Assembly (NCBI GenBank): GCA_038236965.1
Contig: JBBRZF010000042.1
Location: 1-21,636 of the forward strand
From: JBBRZF01 sp038236965
GTDB taxonomy: Bacteria; Acidobacteriota; Terriglobia; Terriglobales; Acidobacteriaceae
Length of the DNA stretch: 21,636 nt
Direction of reading: 5' to 3'
The notes under the pieces: generated by a model
The model's input: only the letters and a program-made list of their open reading frames with translations
The model's database searches: none
Told to the model about the DNA's origin: nothing
Translations under genes and position numbers: made by a program
Shown here: positions 8,092 through 16,236 of the stretch, in pieces
Layout of the letters: each line of letters starts with the position of its first letter
Position numbering within the stretch: the stretch's first letter is position 1

Positions 8092-8124
8092 GTTTTGAAC
8101 ATCTCTTTGCCACCAGTTCAAAAC
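8092..8124. promoter_or_regulatory. 9-bp perfect inverted repeat, candidate operator
   Basis: GTTTTGAAC (8092-8100) and GTTCAAAAC (8116-8124) are perfect inverted copies separated by 15 bp. The centre is about 119 bp upstream of the modular gene start and about 400 bp upstream of the lyase-fold gene. The centre-to-centre distance of 24 bp is close to two helical turns, as for a dimeric regulator; there is no U-tract to suggest a terminator. Confidence 0.45.
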
Positions 8125-8495
8125 GACGCACGAGAGTGTCTGGAACACCATTGCCTTTCGTTTTTGCCCACTAGAGACTTACCCTCGGTACTTACGGTTC
8201 TCGCAGCATTACCGATCTAAGGGATGCACCTCAAAGACACCTACGAGGTTCAGGTCCCCGCCTAATAGTATCCAGCAAACGAATGCCTAGCCCAGCAAGG
8301 GATTGAGAGAACACGGAGTGAAGTGTCGCGAGTCTCTAGCAATGCAAATAATTGATTTCAAAGGTAGCGCTCAACAAACCCGTTGGACTAGGTGTAGAAA
8401 ACGGGGGAAGCTGGGTTCTCCTGCCGATATCTACTCCATGTCCTGAACGATATCTTGCGGATACAGCGTTGAAGCAGATCGCTTAAATCGTACAT

Positions 8496-8509
8496 GGAGG
8501 CGCAACTTG
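8496..8509 (+). promoter_or_regulatory. ribosome site that selects a TTG start
   Basis: GGAGG at 8496-8500 is followed after 6 nt by TTG at 8507. No in-frame ATG precedes the signal peptide, so a TTG start is the best reading. Confidence 0.7.
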
Positions 8510-10222
8510 CGCAATCTTTACAAAATATCTCTCTGGCGAGCCCTTGCCATCATTCTTATGTTGGGAGCAATTTGCCCCCAGGTCTTATCCGCACAGACAT
8601 CTAAACTCGTTATCAGAGCCTTCACAATGCCGTCCAGCACGGTTGGTGTCGCTTTCTCAACTCGGCTCGGGGCCGATGGCGGACTAAAACCCTATACCTG
8701 GACACTGGCTTCGGGCACTCTGCCCTCCGGAATCTCACTGGCCACGAATGGAACAATCAGCGGTACGCCGAAACAAGCCGGCACTTACAATTTCACCGCA
8801 AAAATTTCTGATTATTCTTCTCCGTCGCAAACTGCGCAGATTGCCTTGACGATGAAGGTCTCTGGTACATCGACGTCGCAGACGGGCCCCTCGATCACGA
8901 AGTCTTTACTTTCCCAAGCGACCGTTAATACCGCTTACACTGGAACTTTCTCAGCTTCCGGCGGAACCACGCCCTATCTGTGGTCCGTGATCAGCGGCCA
9001 ACTGCCTGCCGGACTTTCGCTCGATAGCGTTTCCGGAATTGTGAGCGGAACACCCACGGTTGCGGGTTCGTCAGCATTTACCGTCAGCGTCCGTGATGCA
9101 GGCGGCATGACTGCTTCTGCTGCAACGAGCCTTACCGTTGCCAACACTTCGACCGGCACTGGCCCGACTTTGAATCCGGGCGAAATGTGGATCACCAAGG
9201 CCGACCTTATGGCCCGCCCGATGTCCGGGACCGCATGGACCAATATGAAGAATCGCGCCGATGGAAGCTGGGGTTCCGCCAATATCGCGGACCAGAATTC
9301 CACACACGATATCAACACTTTGGCCGGCGCCCTTGTATTCGCCCGCACCGGAACCGAAAGCTATCGCACCAAGGTTCACGATGCCCTCATGGCCGTGATC
9401 GGTACTGACAATAACCACGACGCCGATTGCACTTACTCGCCCAACATGGCCCGTTCAATGGCGGTCGGTCGTAACCTAACCGCTTACATCGTCGCTGCCG
9501 ACTTGATTGGCATGCGTCCGGGCACCAGCGCCGACGCGTCAACTTTTGCCAACTGGGTAAGCATGCTCCGCTACAAGAAGAATTGCCCGAACACCAGCGT
9601 ATGGCAGAACCTCAGCCAGACTCATGACGATTCCGTAAGCAACGGCAGCGCAATGGCTGGCGGTTCGCGAATCGCTGCCGCCATCTACCTCGGCGACAAA
9701 ACGGAACTCGACAATGCCTGGCAGACTTACCAGCGCTACCTCGGCGACCTCACGAAGGCAACTTCGATCAAAATGTCGGCCAACTCGAATGGTCTCACTT
9801 GGTCTTACGATCCGAACACCCACCCGGGAGTCAATCCTCCGGGAACCACCAAGAGCGGTCACAAGATCGATGGCGCAATCATCAACGATCAGGGCCGTGG
9901 CGGCGCCTTCCAGTGGCCTCCGCTCTACACTCAGTATCCGTGGGAAGGACTGCAGGGCATGTTTATACAGGCCCAGATGCTCTCTCGCGTGGGTTACCCG
10001 TCCTTCACGGCCATGAGCAATGCTCCTAAGCGCGCGCTTGACTATCAGTACTGGCTCGCCAGCGATACTGGCAACTCGCGATGGACTACAGAGGGTACTT
10101 CCAGCGGTCACGATGGTTGGGTAGTGTTCCTGGCAAACAAGATTTATGGAACGAGCTATCCGGGTGGCCCTGCCACTGGTGGCAAGAACATGGCCTGGAC
10201 TGACTGGACTCACGGAAAATAA
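8507..10222 (+). CDS. secreted protein with two Ig-like domains and an alginate-lyase-type (alpha/alpha toroid) domain
   Basis: 571 residues. A signal peptide (Trp-Arg then a hydrophobic run, ending LSAQ near 30) is followed by two He_PIG-type Ig domains (about 42-118 and 135-212), each with the PYTW/PYLW...LPxGxSL...GxxSGTP pattern. Residues 226-571 start WITKADLMARP and then show the helical repeats of alginate-lyase-superfamily proteins, including QTHDDSVSNGSAMAGGS (371-387) where related proteins carry an N-W-x or NNH motif, and a Trp/Tyr-rich stretch (470-482). The role is probably binding or cleaving an acidic polysaccharide outside the cell; whether it is active is not clear. The start is TTG, decided by GGAGG 6 nt upstream; the nearby ATG at 8494 is in another frame. 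It is the only plus-strand gene inside the polysaccharide region. Confidence 0.75.
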   Translation: MRNLYKISLWRALAIILMLGAICPQVLSAQTSKLVIRAFTMPSSTVGVAFSTRLGADGGLKPYTWTLASGTLPSGISLATNGTISGTPKQAGTYNFTAKISDYSSPSQTAQIALTMKVSGTSTSQTGPSITKSLLSQATVNTAYTGTFSASGGTTPYLWSVISGQLPAGLSLDSVSGIVSGTPTVAGSSAFTVSVRDAGGMTASAATSLTVANTSTGTGPTLNPGEMWITKADLMARPMSGTAWTNMKNRADGSWGSANIADQNSTHDINTLAGALVFARTGTESYRTKVHDALMAVIGTDNNHDADCTYSPNMARSMAVGRNLTAYIVAADLIGMRPGTSADASTFANWVSMLRYKKNCPNTSVWQNLSQTHDDSVSNGSAMAGGSRIAAAIYLGDKTELDNAWQTYQRYLGDLTKATSIKMSANSNGLTWSYDPNTHPGVNPPGTTKSGHKIDGAIINDQGRGGAFQWPPLYTQYPWEGLQGMFIQAQMLSRVGYPSFTAMSNAPKRALDYQYWLASDTGNSRWTTEGTSSGHDGWVVFLANKIYGTSYPGGPATGGKNMAWTDWTHGK

Positions 10223-10253
10223 GTCCCGCAACTCACCCCAGTAGACTCGAAAG

Positions 10254-10284
10254 GCAGTCTGACAAAAATCAGGCTGCTTTTTTT
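10254..10284 (+). terminator. strong intrinsic terminator of the lyase-fold gene
   Basis: GCAGTCTGA (10254-10262) pairs with TCAGGCTGC (10269-10277) with one wobble and a 6-nt A-rich loop, followed directly by seven T residues (10278-10284), 31 nt after the stop. The stem may also serve the convergent minus-strand gene ending at 10295, though its U-tract in that direction is short. Confidence 0.92.
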
Positions 10285-10294
10285 GCCAATCGAT

Positions 10295-11188
10295 TTATCT
10301 CATCGGTCGGCCGTCAATGAATTTGCGAACCGGGTCTCGCTCGCGTCCGGTGTGATGTGCGGCATCCGTCCTGACTTTGATCACCCGCAAATTATATCGA
10401 AGCCGGTAATTGAGGTACCGCGCGAGCTTTGACCAGCCACCTTCGAACATGCGAGCCGAGGTCAAGACACAAAGTTCATGCCTTCCCGAGTAGGCGATCT
10501 TGCCATGAGTTGAACGGATTGCCGGTCCCACATTCATCTCGTCTGCGAGCATGCCCTGTTCATAGAGTCTCTGGACCGTCAATCGGCGGAACCCGTAGTT
10601 GCTGCCCCGAGCTGTGGGGATTCGAAGAATGCTTCGCTTCACCCAGCGGGAGAGATGATGAATCGCAATCTGTGCTAACACTGCGCTTGAAGCCCTGATT
10701 TCGTTGTACTTCACGTGAGTGTAGGCAAGGCTGGCACCAGATTGAAACTGCTCGGCGTACCAATCCAACAATGCCGTCGGGTTTGATATTCTGCAATCAG
10801 CATCGAAGCTGACGATGTCTTCGCTGTGCGCGAACGTGGATCCCACCAATCGAGCGGTAAACCCGATAGCTTCGCCCGCTTTGCGAACACTCGGCTTCAT
10901 TGCGACGTTGATTCCCGCGTACTCGTAACTATCGATATCTGGCGGCGCGGCCTCGTCATAGTTGTTAATGAGCAGCACCACCTCCAACAGCAGATCCCCC
11001 GAGTAGGTAGAGATGTCTCCCAGAACATCCCAAACTTTTTCCAGATCTCCCTGCGCGTTCACTGGAATTACGATGCTTACACTGGGGTTTTCCGACGGAG
11101 ACGCTAACAATTTCCGTAATCTTTCGCTGGTCATACTCTTCTGCCGCTGATCAGCGACTTCACGGGTGGTCGAGGTTGAAATTGTCAT
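10295..11188 (-). CDS. glycosyltransferase family 2 (GT-A fold)
   Basis: 297 residues with no membrane segment, so probably cytosolic or peripheral. The GT-A start is VSIVIPVNAQGDLE (37-50), the nucleotide-sugar/metal motif is FDADCRI (128-134, DAD at 129-131), and an acidic catalytic-base candidate is in ADEMNVG (215-221). The first 35 residues are a low-complexity extension; a start at M19 is also possible. Acceptor and donor cannot be predicted. It lies 101 bp after the second modular propeller gene on the same strand and ends against the terminator of the convergent lyase-fold gene. The upstream ribosome site is weak (CCAGGT, 9 nt before ATG). Confidence 0.85.
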   Translation of the reverse strand: MTISTSTTREVADQRQKSMTSERLRKLLASPSENPSVSIVIPVNAQGDLEKVWDVLGDISTYSGDLLLEVVLLINNYDEAAPPDIDSYEYAGINVAMKPSVRKAGEAIGFTARLVGSTFAHSEDIVSFDADCRISNPTALLDWYAEQFQSGASLAYTHVKYNEIRASSAVLAQIAIHHLSRWVKRSILRIPTARGSNYGFRRLTVQRLYEQGMLADEMNVGPAIRSTHGKIAYSGRHELCVLTSARMFEGGWSKLARYLNYRLRYNLRVIKVRTDAAHHTGRERDPVRKFIDGRPMR

Positions 11189-11236
11189 CGGGTGCTACCT
11201 GGAAATTAGATTGAGAATCCCACTCGCTCTGCTCCC

Positions 11237-11260
11237 GGACCCCAGTTCTTGCTGGAGTCC
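11237..11260 (-). other. stem-loop between the modular propeller and GT2 genes
   Basis: GGACCCCAG (11237-11245) pairs with CTGGAGTCC (11252-11260) with one mismatch and a 6-nt loop, about 30 nt after the stop of the gene ending at 11290. No U-tract follows on the minus strand, so termination is unproven; partial read-through into the GT2 gene would be possible. Confidence 0.35.
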
Positions 11261-11289
11261 GAGGAAAACTGCGAGGTAGCTCCAGCTTG

Positions 11290-13281
11290 TTATTTCCTTA
11301 CGGTGAAGGTACCGGTGCTGACTGCCGTGCCTGCAGCGTTTTTGACCGTGATCTTCCCGGTCTTGGCGCTGTTGGGAACCGTGGTGCTGATGTGTCCGTC
11401 GTTCGTCACCGTGAACGTGGCGGCCGATGCACCGAACAGAACGCTGGTCGTCCCGGTAAACCCCGTGCCGGTGATCGTGACAGCGGCTCTCTTCGACCCG
11501 CTGGTAGGTGTGAAGGAAGTGATGGTGGGGGCAACAATCACCGTGAATGGGGAAGAGGTTGCCGTCCCTTGTGGATTGGTGACAGTGATTGCGCCCGTCG
11601 TCGCACCCGCAGGCACCTTGGTCGAAATCTGCAGATCGGAATTTGCCGTGAACACGGCATGCGTTCCGTTAAAAGCAACTGCAGAAGCTTCATAGAATCC
11701 CACACCTGTGATCGTGACCGATGTTCCTGCAATGGCGGTTGTGGGCGTGAAGGACGTGATCTGCGGAACCACTCCCGTCACCGTGAAATCGGTCGTGCTG
11801 GTGCCGGTACCGAATGCATTCGTTATCGTGATCTTCCCGGTTGTTGTCGCCGGAACGATCGCACTCAGCAAGGAGTCAGATACCGGAGTGAATCCCAATG
11901 CATCGACACCGTTGAATTTCACCCCTGTTGTTCCCGTGAACCGGGAACCGCTGACAGACACGCTCGTACCAGCAGGTCCAAATACCGGCGTAAAGCTTGA
12001 GACTATGGGGTTCTTGCTTCCGGGAACGCTGAGATTACTGTGCAAGTAGAAGTGAGTATTAGAATCGCTGGCCAAGACCAGGATTCCCATTGCACTATCG
12101 ATGTTCTGCTTGGTCGATGTGGCGTTGTTGATGGTCACATCGCTTGTGCTGCTGATCGAAGGCGTGCCAAGCCCGGTTGGGAACGAGATGTTCGTCATGG
12201 AGGATTTCTTGAAATAGATCGCCCCGCCTGCTTCTGGAGCAGTCGCAAAGATGTAGACCTGGTTGTTGGTAGTGTCGAGAAGAACGATCGGACGTGTGTG
12301 GTCATCAGCGCCCGTTCCCGCAACATACTTACTCCAGGTTCCCGTGGTGCTACGCACCAGCAGTTCAATGACCGGCGATAGGGCTCCTATCTGGGAGGTT
12401 TTTATCGCCGCGAAGATGCGTCCCGAGTCATCGGTCTTCACGTTGATATGGTCATCCGCCGTTTCGGTACCTATGCCGAGCGGTAGTCCCGTTTCTTCGG
12501 TCCATGCCGTATCCGCAGTTCCAACCGCATGAACCGCAAAGTAGATCTTGGTCGTCACTTGATTGCTGTAAATGACGCCAACGTTTCCGCCGAACGCGAT
12601 TACCGAAGAGATGTCATCGATGTTCACGTGGGGATTCGGAGTAGGAAGCACATAACCGGGCACCCAACTTGTGTCATCACCGGTCGTATGGGAAATCATC
12701 ACGGTCGAGTTTTCGACCCAGGTTGCCCACAGGGTACCGCCCGAATCCTTCGCCAGCACAAGTGACTCCGTGATGGCTTGATTGATTACAGCGGGGAAGC
12801 CCACATCCTTCGTGTAGGTCTTGGTAGCGGGATCGTAGCTGTAACGATACAACCGTCCGACCTTCGCGCTATCGATCGTCGTGGTTCCAGTTGCGGAGTA
12901 GATATGGGATGCTACATACAGCTTCTGGGTCGCATTGTCCCACAGTACGTCTGCCTTGCTGGTATTGCGGTCATCCAGAACTGTCCCAGTGTCGATCCAT
13001 GATTGTGTAGCCGGATCGAACCTGAAGATGTGATTTGCCTGTGCGCTGGTTACGGCATCGTCGTGGAACATGTCCGCCCACCACACGCCATCGTTGAACC
13101 AAAGTTTGCTTTCGGGTTTTTCGCCAGTTGGGGTTGCTAAACCCGTAGTTCCATACGAGAAATCTCGATATCCAGCCGTGACGGGTGTTTGGCCAGCAGC
13201 AACATTGGTAAGGCAGAGCAGCAACAAGGAAACGGAAACTGCTTGAACAAGCAGAACGTGCGACCTGCTAACGCTCAGCAT
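11290..13281 (-). CDS. secreted modular protein: propeller-like domain followed by three IPT/TIG domains
   Basis: 663 residues. Signal peptide at 1-30 (cleavage near VAAGQ). Residues 35-415 are a Trp-rich repeat domain paralogous to the N-terminus of the 1069-residue protein at 4780-7989 (shared YRDFSYG, PTGEKPESKLWFNDGVWW, HTRPIVLLD). The C-terminus is three IPT/TIG Ig-like domains (425-503, 506-582, 585-661), each with the IxSFTPxxxxxGTxVxIxGxxF start. No enzyme motif is seen. IPT/TIG and propeller domains together suggest a surface or matrix protein that binds carbohydrate or another cell-surface partner; this is inference. ATG has GGAG 7 nt upstream. It follows the lyase-fold gene by 120 bp, with possible hairpins between, so it may have its own promoter. 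Confidence 0.83.
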   Translation of the reverse strand: MLSVSRSHVLLVQAVSVSLLLLCLTNVAAGQTPVTAGYRDFSYGTTGLATPTGEKPESKLWFNDGVWWADMFHDDAVTSAQANHIFRFDPATQSWIDTGTVLDDRNTSKADVLWDNATQKLYVASHIYSATGTTTIDSAKVGRLYRYSYDPATKTYTKDVGFPAVINQAITESLVLAKDSGGTLWATWVENSTVMISHTTGDDTSWVPGYVLPTPNPHVNIDDISSVIAFGGNVGVIYSNQVTTKIYFAVHAVGTADTAWTEETGLPLGIGTETADDHINVKTDDSGRIFAAIKTSQIGALSPVIELLVRSTTGTWSKYVAGTGADDHTRPIVLLDTTNNQVYIFATAPEAGGAIYFKKSSMTNISFPTGLGTPSISSTSDVTINNATSTKQNIDSAMGILVLASDSNTHFYLHSNLSVPGSKNPIVSSFTPVFGPAGTSVSVSGSRFTGTTGVKFNGVDALGFTPVSDSLLSAIVPATTTGKITITNAFGTGTSTTDFTVTGVVPQITSFTPTTAIAGTSVTITGVGFYEASAVAFNGTHAVFTANSDLQISTKVPAGATTGAITVTNPQGTATSSPFTVIVAPTITSFTPTSGSKRAAVTITGTGFTGTTSVLFGASAATFTVTNDGHISTTVPNSAKTGKITVKNAAGTAVSTGTFTVRK

Positions 13282-13305
13282 ATAGGGGCTCCAATCGTGT
13301 GGGAA
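13282..13305 (-). promoter_or_regulatory. leader motif and ribosome site, modular propeller gene
   Basis: The minus-strand leader TTCCCACACGATTGGAG ends 7 nt before the ATG and shares CCCACACG with the leader of the paralogue at 7990-8010. Confidence 0.4.
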
Positions 13306-13322
13306 GGGTGAGTGACAGTGAA

Positions 13323-13396
13323 ATCCGGACCGCCAGCGGTCGGCTCTTTGCTTGTCCGGATGTTTGCGATGAGTAGTTAATTGGTCAAAGCTGACC
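13323..13396 (-). other. structured intergenic segment after the lyase-fold gene
   Basis: ATCCGGAC (13323-13330) and GTCCGGAT (13354-13361) are perfect inverted 8-mers; a nested ACCGC/GCGGT pair (13329-13333, 13336-13340) could form a competing hairpin. A second palindrome, GGTCAAAGCTGACC, lies at 13383-13396, 5 nt past the stop of the gene at 13402. None has a good U-tract; they may be terminator, attenuator or operator structures. Confidence 0.4.
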
Positions 13397-13401
13397 GAGG
13401 A

Positions 13402-14907
13402 CTATCTTGGGGGAATCGTGACTGGCGGGTCTCTGCGCGTCTCGCCGGGGGCCGTCCCGCTCGTAAGGGTTTCAAAAGCCATCCCGCGATTGCCAGTGTT
13501 CGGTCGGGTTGCGGTTACGGCATTCAGCATCGCGGAATCGCCGTAATATGCATAAGCTACTTCGCAAGCCGAGCGCAGTGCGCGCGCACGTTGTTGGCTG
13601 AGTACGAACAGGATTGCCTTCCGTAGGGAGCCTCTGCCAGCAGGCAGCGTTACGGTGTGCTGTTCTCCACGGGAATCAACATACTGAAATACCGGACTAT
13701 CGTTTGCGATGTTGCCATAGATTCGCAAGTCACCTCTGCGGCGTAGCAATTCCGCTTGCGCGATCAGGTTCTGCAAATGCGTTTGCGAATACATGTTCGA
13801 CTTGTCATCAGCCAGGATCCGAATCCCGCTGCAACCGGTCGACCCTCGCCGCAAGTCGTCCGGCATTCCTCCCTCCGGACGGATCATCGACTTAGTTGCC
13901 GGTTCAACATCACAGCTGTAGGAACTTCCTCCTCGACCTTCCACCCGCGTCCCGTTCATTCGCCGCAACGCCAACTGAATGGCATGTTCATAGGCCTGTG
14001 CGGGCGTGCGTGAAGTAGTTGCTTCCGGACTACCGGGAACGTTGTAGCTGACCAGCGTCAGATCTGGACGATCGTATAAGTAGTCCGCGATGTAAGTGGA
14101 GAGGTTTGTAGCCGCCGCGCCCCAATTGCTGACCGCGACCTCCGCAGTGAAGGACGTTGTCGGATAGACCACCGTTGCGAGCCATTTCTGGAATGCTGGC
14201 TTGGTCGATTTCCAGCCCGGGTAATCCTCCACCAGATCTGCCGCCCTGATGAACCCCGGAATGTACCATGAGAGATTCAGTTGGCATTGCCGCTCAGGTT
14301 GCTGCGTATTTCCGAAATGTCCGAAGCTGTTGACGCCTAGCAGTCCCTGTATCGCAGTAACGACGTCGGCTGCATAGGAGTCCTTTCCTGTCAGGTTGTA
14401 CGCCAATGCCTTTGCATAGACCGTGACGCCGCCTTCGGAGATATAACGCGGTTCTTCCGGAGACTCTGACTTTCCGGGTCCGCCCTGTTTTGGCGCGTGC
14501 CCCTTCGATTCCTTCCGGGATGAGCCCAATTCGATTCCCAGCTTTAGCTCGGACATTCCCGGCAATGCGATCATGCTGGTGCCGCTTGGGGTGCCTTCTT
14601 CTGGCTGCCGCTGACACGTCACTTCTCCGGAGAGTGGCGACCGCGTCCAGGTTTCATTTGCTTTTTCAATCACGTCACGCACGGCGGAACGGTAAGGTTC
14701 CACTCCGGCTTTTGCCTTTTCCGCTATCTCACGCAACTCCGCTGGAGTGGTAAGGTATCCTCGCGAATGGCTTGTCACGGTGGTGTCAGGGCGAGCCCCG
14801 ACTTTGTTTTCGACCGCGGAACTGGCGGCGTTCGTCATCATGCAAAAGCTCATGAGAAGGCACCAGAATGGGCGTACTGCTTGGCTAGAAGTGCGATCGA
14901 TGGTCAT
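13402..14907 (-). CDS. secreted alginate-lyase-fold protein (alpha/alpha toroid)
   Basis: 501 residues. A hydrophobic segment at about 12-30 ending NAASSA suggests a signal peptide. After LTTPAELREIAEKAKAG (52-68), a region common at the start of alginate-lyase-family proteins, there are helical repeats with VAVSNWGAAATNLSTYIADYL (about 247-267) and a YSQTHLQNLIAQAELLRRRGDL segment (about 373-394), typical of this superfamily. The NNH-type catalytic motif of characterised alginate lyases is not obvious (NWG here), so activity and substrate are open. A secreted lyase in an export operon often trims, releases or edits the cell's own polymer; that role is inference. The ATG lies 9 nt after the GT4 stop with no clear Shine-Dalgarno, so translation is probably coupled to it. 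Confidence 0.75.
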   Translation of the reverse strand: MTIDRTSSQAVRPFWCLLMSFCMMTNAASSAVENKVGARPDTTVTSHSRGYLTTPAELREIAEKAKAGVEPYRSAVRDVIEKANETWTRSPLSGEVTCQRQPEEGTPSGTSMIALPGMSELKLGIELGSSRKESKGHAPKQGGPGKSESPEEPRYISEGGVTVYAKALAYNLTGKDSYAADVVTAIQGLLGVNSFGHFGNTQQPERQCQLNLSWYIPGFIRAADLVEDYPGWKSTKPAFQKWLATVVYPTTSFTAEVAVSNWGAAATNLSTYIADYLYDRPDLTLVSYNVPGSPEATTSRTPAQAYEHAIQLALRRMNGTRVEGRGGSSYSCDVEPATKSMIRPEGGMPDDLRRGSTGCSGIRILADDKSNMYSQTHLQNLIAQAELLRRRGDLRIYGNIANDSPVFQYVDSRGEQHTVTLPAGRGSLRKAILFVLSQQRARALRSACEVAYAYYGDSAMLNAVTATRPNTGNRGMAFETLTSGTAPGETRRDPPVTIPPR

Positions 14908-14916
14908 CTGATTTGA

Positions 14917-16209
14917 CTAGGCCACGCTGCTCTGCATTTCTTCAGGTTGAGTCGTATCCCGAGCAGCTCCCCTTGCGCTCTGCTCAAACAATTGCGACAG
15001 CTTCGCCGCCTCTAGTTGCAGATTGAAATCCGCGGTGACTGTTCTTCGTCCCTCTATTCCAAAGCTCTCGCGGAGCGCCGGATCTTTATGCAATTTTTTC
15101 AATGCATCGGAAAGCGACTGCGCGTCGCCGGGGGCAACGAGGAATCCCGATACCCCATCTGAAATCAACTCTGGAATGCCGGTGACCCTGGTCGAGACGA
15201 CCGGCAAGCCCATAGCCATGGCTTCCATCAGCGCCACCGGGATGCCCTCGCTCTTGCCTTTCTTAGTGGGCACACTCGCCAGAACCATCACATCACTCTG
15301 AGAGAGCAAATCGGTCACTTCGGGTCGCGTTAGCGAGCCAAGAAATCTAACGGCGCTTCCTACCCCTTGCATATTCGCCTGACGCAAAAGTCGCTCGCGC
15401 CACGAACCGCTTCCTACCAGATCGCAACGCACGTCTTTTCCTGCTTCGCGCAAAATGCGGCATGCTTCGATGAGTACCCACTGTCCCTTTCGTTCCTCGA
15501 GTACCCCAACGCAAACAATTCGTAACGATTGGTCGTTGCGAGCCTGCCATTTTGGCGAGAACGCGGCGGGGTTAACGCCGCAGTGAATCACGTGGACCTT
15601 GCTTCGCTTTTTCTCTCCGGCTTCCCGGACGATGTACTCCCGGTTGTAGTTCGAGATAGTCACTGCGAATTTCGACGCCGCGACCTTGTGCCCCAACATT
15701 CGTCGATCCACGAAAATGTCATGTGCGTGCGCAGTGAAACTGAAAGGGATGCCGGTCAACCTATGCACGATCAGAGCTGCAAGCGCCGGATGGTTCGCGA
15801 AATGTGCGTGAATGTGCTGCACGCCCTCGCTCCTCATCATTTCTGCAAACCGAACCGCCTTTGGGAACGACCCGATAGCTCCCAAAAAGTAATTCCTGCT
15901 GCCGAGCGTGCCGACGAGAACTTCGCTGAGTGTTTTGAAATAGAGGCGCGGTTGGCGGAGCATGCAGACGATATTTGCTTTCAGGACCGGGAAGGAGAAG
16001 AGCGGCGCAAAGTGTACGCGATGTTTTACCCGCGCCACGTCAGGGTGTGTGACTTTTTCTCGTTCGCGCAGCAGCGGATATATCTGAACGTCGATGCCCT
16101 GCGAAATAACCTCCAGCATCTCGTAAAGCACGAAGGTCTCCGTCAGTTTAGGGAATCGCGACATCATGTACGCGACCTTCAGTCCCGAATCGTCCGTCGT
16201 GGAGCGCAC
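14917..16209 (-). CDS. glycosyltransferase family 4 (GT-B fold)
   Basis: 430 residues. It has the N-terminal acceptor domain with MMSRFPKLTETFV (14-27) and HIHAHFANHP (132-141), then the nucleotide-sugar domain with VGVLEERKG (234-242) and the E-x7-E motif E321-GIPVALM-E329, followed by MGLPVVSTRVTGIPELI. This is a retaining GT4 of the capsule/exopolysaccharide type, acting on the cytosolic face of the membrane. The start is GTG at 16209, with AAGGA about 7 nt upstream. It sits 27 bp after the APH-like fusion gene and 9 bp before the lyase-fold gene, within the operon-like run. Confidence 0.92.
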   Translation of the reverse strand: MRSTTDDSGLKVAYMMSRFPKLTETFVLYEMLEVISQGIDVQIYPLLREREKVTHPDVARVKHRVHFAPLFSFPVLKANIVCMLRQPRLYFKTLSEVLVGTLGSRNYFLGAIGSFPKAVRFAEMMRSEGVQHIHAHFANHPALAALIVHRLTGIPFSFTAHAHDIFVDRRMLGHKVAASKFAVTISNYNREYIVREAGEKKRSKVHVIHCGVNPAAFSPKWQARNDQSLRIVCVGVLEERKGQWVLIEACRILREAGKDVRCDLVGSGSWRERLLRQANMQGVGSAVRFLGSLTRPEVTDLLSQSDVMVLASVPTKKGKSEGIPVALMEAMAMGLPVVSTRVTGIPELISDGVSGFLVAPGDAQSLSDALKKLHKDPALRESFGIEGRRTVTADFNLQLEAAKLSQLFEQSARGAARDTTQPEEMQSSVA

Positions 16210-16236
16210 CTGTAGTTTCCTTTCGACAATGAATGC

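Larger units (their letters stand above)
7990..8506. promoter_or_regulatory. 517-bp divergent intergenic region
   Basis: No convincing gene is visible here. It must hold the promoters of the minus-strand modular gene and the plus-strand lyase-fold gene. It contains the inverted repeat at 8092-8124, small hairpins at 8006-8019 and 8019-8036 in the leader of the minus gene, a 9-bp inverted pair CTAGAGACT (8171-8179) and AGTCTCTAG (8331-8339), and a direct repeat CGATATCT at 8425-8432 and 8448-8455 upstream of the plus gene. I could not place -35/-10 or sigma-54 elements with confidence. Confidence 0.6.

Noticed and set aside
8139..8155. Sigma-54-like GG...GC element (TGGAACACCATTGC)
   Set aside because: The spacing between GG and GC is 9 nt instead of 10 and the flanking consensus is poor.
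8171..8339. Widely spaced 9-bp inverted pair CTAGAGACT / AGTCTCTAG
   Set aside because: The arms are about 150 bp apart and do not extend; a chance match in 500 bp is plausible, so it is mentioned only as part of the intergenic region.
9539..10231. 230-codon minus-strand open frame opposite the lyase-fold gene
   Set aside because: It is a shadow of the well-supported plus-strand gene: no recognisable domain, Arg/Val-rich composition and no ribosome site.
15529..16215. 228-codon plus-strand open frame opposite the GT4 gene
   Set aside because: The minus-strand frame has clear GT4 motifs over the same bases; this frame shows none.
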